This document shows positions 12,062 through 24,262 of a DNA stretch of 64,000 nucleotides, in pieces. Position 1 is the stretch's first letter. Each line of letters starts with the position of its first letter. The stretch is from Callaeas wilsoni (taxonomy: Eukaryota > Chordata > Aves > Passeriformes > Callaeidae). The position numbers and the translations under genes are program-made. Below the pieces are notes generated by a model that made no database searches, was not told where the DNA came from, and was given only the letters and a program-made list of their open reading frames with translations. Location of the stretch: positions 46,645-110,644 of the forward strand of contig VWPU01013574.1 in assembly GCA_013398955.1 (NCBI GenBank), given 5' to 3'.

Positions 12062-15000
12062 TAATTGTTCTGCCAGATCTGTGATGAGCACTCAATCAAA
12101 GTTTAACACGCAAAAAAAATCTATTGAAAGAATGTTCCCTACAGGTAGACATTTCATGCATTAATGAAATGAAGTATTTTCCTCAAATTATGCCCAAGGA
12201 GAAATTAATTACTGGGGGAACGAGGGAAGAAAAGGATCTCTACCTTCTGCAGTCTCAGGGTAATGTGCTATTTTTGCCTCTTGACATCTAATTTCCATGA
12301 AACATTTCTGCAGAGTGCATATTTTCTAAACACGAGTTCCTTAGCAGCCTTGCTAATATAAACGCCGTAATTCCAGAATAAAGAGACAGTGCCCACTCCA
12401 AAGGCCTTTGACTGGGAAAGGTTGTATTTCAAAGGGATTCTATCACTCATGCCACGGCATTGTAAGTAACCACTGCCCAAGTGGGAGTCAGACTGACAGA
12501 GGGAGGCTTAAACTCCCAGAAGGTAGGTGGTGGGATGGGTGTATATTAACTCCAGTGGTACAGGCTTAGTTCATGCCCAGAATAAAAATACAACTCTATT
12601 CTGATTATTTTGTCCCTTGCTGGCTCATGCTGATGCCAGATTCTGGTGTAGCACTGTGAATAGCATTTGCTTGCAGTTGGTTTCAGTCAGGGGAGTTTAC
12701 AATAATGACGGTGTAGCTTGCAAAGTGTTCCTAGAATTATGTGTATGCTTTGAGCAGTGCTGCTTCAATGGTCCCTGCTTCTCCAACTTGCCCTCAATAT
12801 CTTTTGTTATCCCATCTGCACCACTTTCCCACTCCTCCTGCCACCCAGCAGGTATCAGAAAAAACACCTGGGCTTTTCCCAATCAGCCTCGTGTTCAGAA
12901 CAGAAGAACAAGTGCCTCAGATTGGCACACTGAGACAGGGTCAGCCCCAGTGAAACATCTGCCTGAATACACCAAGAACACTACCCCTGCCAAAGGGCTG
13001 CAGGTGAAATTCTGCTCCTGAGAAGTGGGACTCAGGCTCAGCTCCTGCTCCTGAGACCACCACAACAGTGTCACCCCTCAGCAGAACCTTCCTGGCTGCT
13101 GCTGTGGGAGATGCTGCTTCACATCCCAGCATATCTATGTAGTGGGCTGGATTACAGACTCCCTGGCTTTGTCCCAGGAGGATTGCTGGTAGTTATCTGC
13201 AGTGAAGAACAAAACCCTTGGTGGTTTTATCTTTGAAGATGAAGAGATGACTGACAGAACTGTTTCTAGCACTTCTTTTTGGGGTACTTGATTTCCTGAT
13301 CCTGTCCCACACCACCAGCCTGTGGTGCCATCCCATGCCTCCATGCCTTCTGTCTTGACAATGGAGGGGAAACCAGCACAGGGGGACTGGTGTGGGCTTG
13401 AGAAATCATCTGCTCTTCATCCTGTCATCTGTCATTCTTTTAATGCAGCACTTCTGCAACTACTTGAGGTTTAGGCTTATCAGCATCAGCCAGTGTTGTC
13501 CCCACAGGTAGAAGCCCTTCTGCTGGCATGCACAATATGGCAAGAGGTAGAGCAGAGGTGCAAATTTCCACAGCAGGCAGGTGAGGCAGCCCTCACTCAT
13601 GCCTCAGTCTCTGAAGAGCCATTGGCCAAAGGAGAAAGGAAGGAAAGCCTTCTTCATTGCTACCGTAAGAGTGAGAAGAAAACAGAATTTGGTGGTGCAC
13701 GTTCTATGAAGGTGGTATTAACCCTGGCATGAGCAAGCAGACAATGCTCAGGGCACCGCAAGTTGTTTCCATTCTTAGGGGAAGCAGTGTCAGTCTCCTG
13801 TGTCTTTGATGGATCTCTGGTCACTGAGTAAAGCGTCAGAAGAGTCTGGTTTTTTTCATGGATGCTGTAAGCCTCAAAAGACAGGAGATTGTTCTCTACC
13901 CACAGCCTTGACTTGACTTGAGAAGTCCCCTACCTCTGGAATTTCTTTCTGTGCCTGACTCCCAACACCTTTTCAAGTGATGCTGAAGACTTCCTCTGCT
14001 GCCTCCATTCCCACTTTCTGTGGCCTTCTTGCTCTCCTCTCCCAAGTGTGCAAACTGCCCTTGCTCACACCATGCCTTTAGCATGCCCCCAGTTTTGGGC
14101 ACTGAATGACCACTGTTATTCCTGCTCTTTCCCTGTGAAGAGATCTTACTCTCTCCTTAAAGTTCTTGGAAGAAACACCTTATGCTCCTTAATGCCAGAA
14201 GAAAGTGTGAAATATTACCTATATTGTCTTAATGCCTCAGAGGCTCATTTACAGACCTACTACAACAGCACAGTGTTAATCTAGACAGACACAGCATCAC
14301 GACTGTCATCATGGGCTATAATGTGTTGAATTTCATGAACACAGCCATTTTCTTGCTCTCTTTGATATATAAACCAACAGCGTCTGTGCGGAACAAACTC
14401 AGAGGCATGGCTGTACATGAGAGCAGTGCCTCCTTTCTCCTTCAGGTCATGGGAGAGAAGACATGCAATAAAGGGATTTACCCATTCAGATTCATCTGGC
14501 CAGTGCACCATGTCCTCAGAAACATCCTCCCTCCAGGCTGTGCCAGCCGTATCCTACCTGGTTCCACATCACTTGCATCCAGGATGAGTCACCGGGCTCT
14601 TTGCAGGCATGTTTCCACCCTGCCAGCCAGCCAGGTCTCAGGCTCTCCTTAGCACAGAACATTCCCAGATTCACAAACAACCCTCAGCATGTGACACCAC
14701 TTCCTCTCTTCGGGAACAAATAACTCAGTGTGTGGGTTCAAAGTGGGACTCTCGCAGTCTCTTCACTGTCTCCGCACACGGCAGGACTGAGCCCGACGGC
14801 TCTGACACACAAAGTGGGATGGTGCAGTGGGATTTGTGCTCAGACAGTTGCCTTGCTCCTCTCTGGAATGTTCCTGTCCCCACTGCAGATATCTCAGGTG
14901 CCTCTGAGGTGGGTCCTAGACCACCATAAGCTGCACACCAAAAAGAATGTCAGAGTGCAAATTGAACAGGAGCCTCCTTGGAGGCAACCCCAGGGGAAGC

Positions 15001-16926
15001 TGAAAGAGGTAACCACATGTCTGGAGAACCAAAGTGATAGCAAAGGTCCTGTGAAACACTCGTGACAACATTTTAAAATCTATGCTATGCTCCCACAGTT
15101 CATTTTCTTACAAACAATCCCATTTAGAGGTATGAATTGTAAAGTGCCAGGGGATAGCTGCTGGAAAATGGGATTTTTGAATTTCAATGAACTTTCAAAG
15201 CAGACTTACTGCTCGAGACAAACGCACACCTTTCCTTCTCTTAAAGTTGTAGGAGAATGAAATCCAGGTGTCAGACAGGCAAGTTGATCTGAAAATCCCC
15301 TAAAACCCAGAAACCCAGTCCTCAGCTTCAAAACTACCCACAAAACTACTTTTATATTTCCTTTCATTATTGTTTATCTCACCTATTAAAATTCTGCTGA
15401 TACCTTCAGTAGCATATGAAGTGGCCAAGTCTCTTCTTTTAAATCTCTCCGCAGAAACAGAAGAAATACTCTTGCTCTTGGTAAATGCAGCAGTGCAGGT
15501 GCTTCCTGCAGATAAGGTAAAAAAGCAACTTCAAACATTAGTAACAATTTATGAGGCCCATGGCTGAATTTTTAGTAGCTGAGTACCAGAAACAAGTTCT
15601 GGGATATAAGTACATATTTAATATTTTTCTTTATTTGACCACAGAAATATGGGTTCAGAGACAGGTTAAATGATGGGATTTCTCCACTGTAAGAAAAAAG
15701 GCACCGAGGTTATGTTCAGGTCTATCCAACATGAGCATCCGGTTTGTTTTGTGTTACAAAATCAAACAATATTAACGGAAATGTCCATTTTGGAGCTAGC
15801 AGCTGAATTCCAGCAATGACAAGAGGCCACTAGGGAAACAGACTCATTTCTTAAAAGATATAAAAAAGGTTGCTCTGAATCACTGAGCACCTCACCTGAG
15901 GCAATGAGCTGTGGCAGGATACAGGCTCGCCACAGCCACCAGTCAAATCAGGCTCACCCAGCGTGGAGGAGCAGCACCAAAACCACCCTGCTTCACCCCT
16001 CCACCTCCTCTCCACCAGATAAGACAAACCACAGTATCCTCAACCTCACCATCGGCACTTCATCCCCTGCTGACAAGGTTTATTCCCACTCTGATGGTGG
16101 GTAGTGCAAGGGGGCAAGACAGACCCCAGCCCCTCGTGCCTGAGCTCTTCCCACAGCACCACTGTGGGTCTCCGCATACAAAACTGCGCCGTGTCCAAGC
16201 ACGGAACACCACACACAGAGCTGGCAGGTCTTATCCTCCAGTCTGGGACTGGAGGTTTGCAGAAATGATGCTGCTGTGGAAACCTGGTTTTCAAACCTCA
16301 GGACCCTGTTTCCCAAGTCTGGTGGAGGATAAGGGGCAGAGAAGATCACTGGGTGGTTTGGGGTATATGAAAATTTTTTGCAAAGGTGTCTGCTTCAAAA
16401 TGTCTACCCCAGGGCAACCAGAAAAGTTGTCCAATGAATGACCACAACACTGATTCCTGATCTGATCTCTAAAGGCGTGTGACATGGAATTTTTAAAATT
16501 AATTAGCTACGACCAAGTGTTTTACATTTTTGTCAGCCCCACACATTGAATTATAGTTTCTCAGATTTTTATGGGTTGCAGTTGAATTTCTTTTTCAGTA
16601 TCAAAGACTGCATTCTTTTCCTCGGTAATATATTTTTAAGAGTGACGAGAGATCGATAAAAACATGTAATTTAAGGATCCATAAGCCCCACATAATTTAG
16701 CTTCATATACCATGCTCTAATAAAACAAGACATACCAGTCAGGTGGTTTGCAGGCAGGTATATACATCTATGTCTCTGGTTTGGTTTATGTTAGGCTTTA
16801 TGTTTATAACCTCTGACAGCTATTTAACACTTTATTAGGAAAACCAAAATGCAATTAAATACTGTAATGTGAGTCTGCTCTCCTCGGGTTCAATCAAAAA
16901 CAATGGCCTACCCCCACCTTTTGCAT
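12062..16926. other. Intergenic, no gene recognised
   Basis: The longest open frame is 176 codons on the plus strand at 15911-16441, proline- and threonine-rich, with no known family. The segment 16480-16870 is AT-rich, repeat-free and looks like possible conserved non-coding DNA (weak). Confidence 0.5.
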
Positions 16927-17324
16927 GAGAAAGAAAGAGAGAGGAAGAGAGAGGGAAGGAAGGAGGGAAGGAAGGAGGGAAGGAGGGAAGGAAGGAGGGA
17001 AGGAAGGAGGGAAGGAANNNNNNNNNNNNNNNNNNNNNNNNNNNNNNNNNNNNNNNNNNNNNNNNNNNNNNNNNNNNNNNNNNNNNNNNNNNNNNNNNNN
17101 NNNNNNNNNNNNNNNNNNNNNNNNNNNNNNNNNNNNNNNNNNNNNNNNNNNNNNNNNNNNNNNNNNNNNNNNNNNNNNNNNNNNNNNNNNNNNNNNNNNN
17201 NNNNNNNNNNNNNNNNNNNNNNNNNNNNNNNAGAAGGGGGGGAAGGAAGAGAGAAGGGAAGGAAGGAAGGAAGGAAGGAAGGAAGGAAGGAAGGAAGGAA
17301 GGAAGGAAGGAAGGAAGGAAGGAA
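16927..17324 (+). repeat. GGAA/GGGA-rich simple repeat with assembly gap
   Basis: GAAA/GAGA units grade into GGAAGGAGGGAA units (16927-17017). A gap of 214 N follows (17018-17231), then pure GGAA units (17232-17324). The open frames running through it are an artefact of the repeat and gap. Confidence 0.97.
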
Positions 17325-19433
17325 AAGAACAGTGTTACTCACTCCCTATCCTTTACAATTTTTATGGGCATTTGTTGCTGTTAAACAAACGAGCACCATT
17401 TTTCTGTAGAATTTCCTCTACAGACCTGGATGACTGTGACAGATAGTCAGCAGCCAGCCTCAATTATAAATAACTTTTGGATATTTAGCATGATCCTGCC
17501 TTGAAAAGGGAAAGCTGTGAGGCAGACAGCCCTGATGTTCTCCATGGGGATCTTCTTCCCTGTATAAAGGACAGAGCTATGAGCTAGACAGAGAGCTCAG
17601 AGCTGCTCAGCTGCTCAGCAGCAAGTCGGTGTGAAGAGTCAACCAGCCACACTAATATGTCCCTCGACTGCAGCCAATGTCACACCAGGCCAGTGGAAGG
17701 AGCCAGGAGAAAACTTTCCTTCTGTAAAAGTGAGTGGCAAGCTGCTGAATCACTCTGGCAGGCAGGAGTCAGCATGTCTAGGGGAAGTGAAAGTCAATGT
17801 CTCCTGGAGGGAATATTAATAATAAAAACCAAAGCAAGGACATTCAGAGCACAAAAAGATCTTTACATTTAGTAAAAAAAACATTCCAAGAGTGACTCCG
17901 TGCACAAATTAATATTTCAGGAACCGTAAACCAATATTCATTTTATATTTATGATACAACATTATTCACCTACTAGAGTTTCAAAGTATTTTACAGCCAC
18001 GCACTAATAAAGCATCTCATTTGCTGTGAAATGCAGCCATCTTGTCACAGGAGCACAGCAGCTGACAGGACTGTCTAGGGCACAGGGGAGAAAAACCTGC
18101 CTTCAAGGGAATCTGAGAGAGCTCAGCACTGCTGATCTTCCTTTTAAAGTCCGGGATTGGCCGAAGTATTTACAGGAGCTGGGCTTAGGGAGACAAGGCA
18201 AGTGGAAAAAAAAAGGTATAGCAACCACGGTTGAATAGAGAAGTTTTAGACAAATCCTTGGTGAAATCTGACTGGTCCAGTGCAGATATATAAATACATA
18301 ATAAATCATGCAAAGCAGATTTTATTGTCCTTCCTCTCATTTGTGTCATAGCAGAAATTAGCAACTGTCAGGAGCAAACCACCTGGGATTCCCTCCTTGC
18401 TGGGTCTCATCCCTTCCTCTAATGTGGAGAGGAAGCCTCCATTTCTCCTTCTTTCTATCCCTGGCAGCCTTTCCCCAGCAGAGCAAAAAAAATGCAAAGT
18501 TAACCCTTTTGTTTACTGGGGACTGACATTATTCACCAGTCCATACGCATATCCACCCATTCCATAGATTGAATTGATGTGAACAGTCAATTCAAACACT
18601 AACAACCAGTAATACTCTTCAGAAAAAAAGTGCAGACTGCAACACCTCTGCCACCAAACGAAATAATCCTGTATGCATAAATATTGTTGAAATACAGAAT
18701 TTGTAACAGAGGCAGCAGAAACTGTGATATGCGATGTGCTTTGTTACAGTCTGATGTAGATTAAAAGTCGAATAATGCACCCTCAGAGATATACGGACCC
18801 AAATCCAATTTTCCTCTCAAATAGAAATATAATAAATAAAATAGGCATCCAAAACTGTCTACATAACTCCAAGCAATGCCATGTGCTTGGTTTTTTATGT
18901 GTTTAGGAATATATATGTACATAGGGATGTACATACACATGAATATGAATTTGTTTATTCAGGGATGGAGTTTGCTTTTGGTCTCTCTATGAAGATTGAG
19001 TATTTCTAAAATAACTGTTAGAAATCAAGTGAGAAGGAAAGGGAAATAAAAGCCTTTAATTTTCATTTGGAAAAAGTTACTCCTTATTGATAGGGCTTCT
19101 GTTTGCTAGAAAAATTCCTAGGAAAAGAATTGAAAGAAAACGTTAGCTGCAGCTTACTAATGCAAATGCAAGCACAATTTGGTGGAAACATTTAAGTGAA
19201 CAGGTGTCAAGGACTGTTGATTCAGAGCATGACAACAACCAGCATGGGCCACCTGAGGGTTTTCAGCTGAGATATTTTACACAAGTCTTTCCAGCTGCGT
19301 ATGGTATCTCAGACAGCATTTCTGTCTTCTTGAGAAAGTCCTCAGAGGTCCCTAGGACACAGCTCAGGCACCAGGTGTTAGCACTGTCTCACGAGAGGGG
19401 GAAAGCAGCCGCTGTTTTGGTCACTGCAGTATA
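17325..19433. other. Intergenic, no gene recognised
   Basis: AT-moderate sequence without confident repeats. It contains a 9-bp inverted repeat at 18569-18595. Confidence 0.55.
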
Positions 19434-19915
19434 AGAAAGATACTAAGCCATTAGAGAGTGTCCAAAGGAGGGCAGCAAAGATGATCAAGGGCCTTGAGGG
19501 GAAGCCACATGAGGAGCAGCTGAGGTCACTGGGTCTGTTAGCCGCAAGAAGACGAGACTGAGGGAGATCTCATTGCAGTTACAACTTCCTCGTGAGAAGG
19601 GAAGAACAGGGGTAGGCACTGATCTCTTCTCTGTGGTGACCAGCGACAGGACCTGAAGGAATGGCCTGAAGTTGTGTCAGGGGAGGTTTAGGTTGGATAT
19701 TAGAACCTAATAGGTTCCACCCTAAAGGGTGGTTGGGCACTGGAACAGGCTCCCTAGGGAAGTGGTCACAGCACCAAGCCTGACAGAGTTCCAGAGGCAT
19801 TTGGACAACACTCTCAGGCACATGGTGTGATTCTTGGGATGTCCTGCGCTAGGAGGGCCAGGAGTTAAACTCGATCTTCGGGGGTCCCTTCCTAACAGGA
19901 TATTCTGTAATTCTG
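19434..19915 (+). mobile_element. CR1 LINE 3' segment
   Basis: It reads as a sense CR1 tail: AGAGAGTGTCCAAAGGAGGG, GATCAAGGGCCTTGAGGGGA, a CAGGGGAGGTTTAGGTTGGA-type block, TGGAACAGGCTCCCTAGGGA, and an ending of ATTCTGTAATTCTG. About 480 bases are kept, 5'-truncated. Confidence 0.95.
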
Positions 19916-22129
19916 ACTTGCCTTGACAAAACCTCTCAGTCAGACCCTGTAAGTGCTGAGGTCAGCAGCCTGCTCTTCCAAAACCCTCCTCCTCCAGTCT
20001 AAGCATTGCCATGGGCCTGCTACCCCTCTCCAACCTGAAACTGCTCCCAATTTTATGGTATTTCTTCTATCTTTAAACATATACTCAACATACTTTTGAA
20101 AACCTGTCCCCCTTCGGCTCTATGTACACTGGAGTAGCAACCATGCAACTGCTGCGTAAATGCTTGCTGTTTACAGTGGAGTATTTGGTGTAAAAATATT
20201 TGAGACCAAAGGTGAGTTAGAAATACAGCAGATGAGCAATCCAGGGGACGCGGCTAATTCAACAGAGCTTATCTGGGACTGTGCAAGCAGCAGAGAGGGA
20301 TGCCAACTGTATCTGAGCTTCCAGCAAGATTATCTGTTTAGTGGCCTTATTGCCTTAGCAAATTTCCGTTGGCTACTAATGCCTCAAAACTTTACATTGC
20401 TTCCAATGCATTCAGGAAAAATAGTAACTTTGGTCACAATTAACATGTACAGTAAAACTATGGGTGAGAAAAAGGAGTGAGTGGTCTCTCCTGTATTTTA
20501 GTCCCAGTTCCAGAACCTCTGGTAAATAATAGGAAGTTCTATTCCAGCATTTTCCAGCTCAGTGCTCAGAGGCTTGTAACCTCTCTGCTAGCATTTGTCA
20601 TGACACACACATAGCCAGGATTTTCTGTAAGGTGAGTCTTTCAATTCAAACATGAAAATCTTTTCAAAGCAACCCACTGCCAATCTATTATAATGGTCTC
20701 TGCTAGTGAATCTAAGCCAAAGACTCTGGGACAGTGAGCATCTTAATGTTCTAGGAAAGTCATTTAACATCTGTCTCTTTCTATTTAAACCATGCTGATT
20801 ACTCCATGGACCTAATTTTCCCAGACATAAAATAAGCCAACAATATCTACTTACCTGGCTTGTGGATAGAGATGCCTGCAGCAAAGGGCTTGAAGAGTGA
20901 AGTAATTAATGAGGAAGACCTTTTTGCCTGCCACAGACTTTGCCATCTGTGTGAGGACCTAGTGTGAAGATCAAGTTGAGCAGCTGAGGTATCTGATAGA
21001 GTGATTTATACAGAAAACTGAGTCAGCTGCAGACAGAAGGCTGCTGTTGGAAGGCACCGCGGGTCAGTGGGACACCTGCTGTGCTATGTGGGACAAAAAG
21101 GCCAGGTGGGTGAGATGCAGTGGTGGAAAGAAACCCTCTCTCTGCAGCACCAGCACTGGGGTTCATGAGAAGACCTGATGCAGGGCATGCAATGGGGAGG
21201 CAGACCGGAAGTTTGTGTTAAAGGATGTCACTCTCCTAATTCAATACCATTAAAGCTTAGATCAACATGAAAATGTCTCCACAACAGACTCCCTTGTAAA
21301 GCTGCAATGCAAGCACCATAATCCAACCCCTAAAGATGTCTCTACCCATGGCTGCTCTCAGCTGATCCTCTTGCAGAACAGAGGAGTCTCTTTCCTGTGT
21401 CTCCCAGGGTAAGGGCAGGGAGCAGATCAGTTCCCCTGACAATCACAGAGCCGATTAAGGACTGTCCTTCAGTGCCGCAACTCAGACAAAATTAAGAGGC
21501 CACACTTCATTGTCTAATTGCCTTTTTCATCCATGGTGCTTAACCATCAAGAAATACAGGAATGCAACACTAGAAAGGACAACTCTAACATATCCAAATA
21601 ATACACCAATCCCTTTGTTTTACCCTCCCCTTTTTCAAGGTGTCATCCTTTCTTTTAGAGCACAGAACCTTACTCACCCTCATCCTCCACTGGATAGAGC
21701 TGCTCCTGAGCCTGGTCTGCACCGCCACCAACACAGGTGACAGCCCACATCTCTGCTGGGCTCACTGAAATCTGCCCCTCGAGTGCATGACACAGCAGTT
21801 CAGCTAACTCATGGCCTTTCAGAGGCACCTGGTGCCATCCACCGAACTTTATAAACCCTTTGGAGGAGGAAGAAGGCTCTGTAGGATGGGCTGGGATCAC
21901 CAATGCGTTTAGCATGGGACTGGTCACAGGCAGGGCCAGATGGCACCGCAGGGCTCATCGCAAACACATCCCTGCAGAGACTTTCTGGTTATCCAACAAA
22001 TAATTATCATGCCCCTTTAGGATGTGCATAGCATGTGCCAGCCCAATTACAACACATGGAGTAGGAGGGGATGGTGCCATAAAACAGCAGCTAATAAGGA
22101 AAACTAGCCCTGAGGGAGGCAGGGAGGGG

Positions 22130-22220
22130 AAGACAACTTCCTTTTCTTTCTTTTCCTTTCCCTATGTTTAGCTTCTTTCACTTTTTCTCCCTCAGCTTCT
22201 TTTCTTGTTTTTGCAATCAC
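22130..22220 (+). repeat. Polypyrimidine-rich tract
   Basis: C/T-dominated stretch (CTTCCTTTTCTTTCTTTTCC and similar) following a short G/A-rich run. Low-complexity sequence. Confidence 0.7.
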
Positions 22221-24220
22221 AGCACAGTTTTTTCAGTGGTTTTTGTTCTTGATGGAAGCAGGCTTCTCCTTCTGCCAGGCAGAGGCAGAAATGCTCGAGG
22301 GCAGAAGCATTGCCCCTTTCAAGCCGGTCACCCATGAAGGCAGCTCCAGATGACCCACAAGCAGTGACACAGCCACATCTCGGAGCATAATGCTCTTGTA
22401 AGGCTGCTTATGGTAATAGAAACTTAGCATTCCCTATGAATAATCACAGATTTTATTTATAGTGACAAAATGAGAGGGCCTTTTATGCAATATTGACTCA
22501 GGTTACCCAGGTCAATAGCAGCCAAGTCATACTGACTCATACTGTGGAATTAAATATTTTAAACATAGCACAGCTATACTCTGAGCCTGCCTTGCCTTCA
22601 GTAACTGCCTTGATCTCATTTTCCTCCTTCCCCCCTCAAAATAGACTAGAGAATTCAAAGTATCCCATGCAATACAGCACCTGATGATCAAAGACATGGA
22701 AAGGAGTGCTCATGCTGCCTTTTGGATGTTTTGCCTTGTGATCTACAGTAAACAAGGGACACATGTAGGATGCAGCTGTGATGCCAGGACACAATTTTTG
22801 CAGGGTCATGTTGTTGCTGCTTTTACAGTAAGGTTACTTGAGGACCCAGGTAGCTGAATGATTCATGCAAGGTCACTGAGAAAACCAAACAGAAGAGTGG
22901 GGGATGGAGCTTTAAAGCTCTGAGTGCAAGGCCCCACCAGGGACCTGCCTGCAAGTTTTACAGTTCAGATGGCTGAAGGGAAAGGAATGCTTGCTGAAGC
23001 CTTTCGACCTCTCTTTACAAGGTAATAAAGGACTCGTGCACTTGATCTGGGCACAGGTCCTGCTGTCCCAGTGTAGCTTTAACGATCATGTGAGAAAGAA
23101 TCCCCCACTTGAGGCGCAAGTTGGTACCAGGGCTAACCTAAAGCAAAGGCTGGAATAAAAGCAGCAGAGAAACAGCACTGTTTGGGCTGGAGGACTTTCC
23201 TCACCTGGGACCTGAGAGTTACGCTGTGAAAAGTTCAGACCAGTCATCAGAAAAGATTTGAGTTCTGTATGGTCAAAACCTGTGCACCAGTGTGTCCCCA
23301 GTCTCAGGAGGATCCACCTGGCCTTGCCCATTGCTAGGAACAGATGAGAATCACTGCATGAATCTACCAGAAATTACAGGAAATAAGGAATTCAATGGGG
23401 ACAAGTTTTTTGTGGTTATAAATTACTTTCTCTATAAGCTTTCATGCAATGACAAGCTCCCACATCTTTTACCTTATGCAGTTAACTTTGGCTGTCCCTG
23501 AATACATGGACCCAAAGTACAGGCCTGGAACAACTTACGAGTCAGGGCAAATTAGGAACAACCCTGCTGGATGCCACAGTGCCTCCAGTGCTGGGAGGCA
23601 ATTCAGACTCTGTTTGCCTCACATGGCTCTGGGGTATTGATCAACCTCCGCGCTGCCAGCGTACCAACCGCGCTCTGGCACAGCAGGCACTGGGGCAGAA
23701 AGTTCAGTGGCTGTGTCAGCCCCGGGAGGCGATGTATGCTCTGCAAATGGCTTTTAAATGTGCCATTCAACATGGCTTCCTGAGACCATGCAGCACGCGA
23801 GCTGCAGCCATTTTTCACGCTAACGTGTTTTCAGTGTGCCTTTTATTTTTTCCTCCCAGTAAAACGGACCAGAAGAGAAACTACACAGAGACAGGGACTA
23901 AATTGCTCTGATTCAAGTCTTTCCCATTTGGAAGGGGCATTATTGGAGCAATGGACGTAATAAAGTGATTCTTGTTTACATGAGTTTTCCATTAGCAGAG
24001 GAGGATTTGTGGGAGATGTAAGCTTCTCCAGACATTCAATTAGAGCTGTTTAATGAAACATTATAACCAAAGCATCAGGGTATAAAAGGATAATTTACCA
24101 CAGCTTATTGCTTAGTTAGAGGAGAACACTTTAAGTAAGTGTGAGTAAGAGATCGAGCCTACAGTCTCTCTCTACACATCACAGTACTTAACAGCACATG
24201 CAATCTTCTCTGACCAGAGA

Positions 24221-24262
24221 AGACCATAGTCATTATTTCCCAGACCATAGTCATTATTTCCA
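24221..24262 (+). repeat. 21-bp tandem duplication
   Basis: AGACCATAGTCATTATTTCC occurs at 24221 and again at 24242, a period of 21 bases with two copies and near-perfect identity. Confidence 0.9.

Noticed and set aside
15911..16441. 176-codon plus-strand open frame
   Set aside because: Proline/threonine-rich with no known family, overlapped by open frames on the opposite strand; nothing supports coding.
16903..17446. Long open frames through the GGAA repeat
   Set aside because: They exist only because the repeat lacks stops and the N gap is translated as unknown residues.
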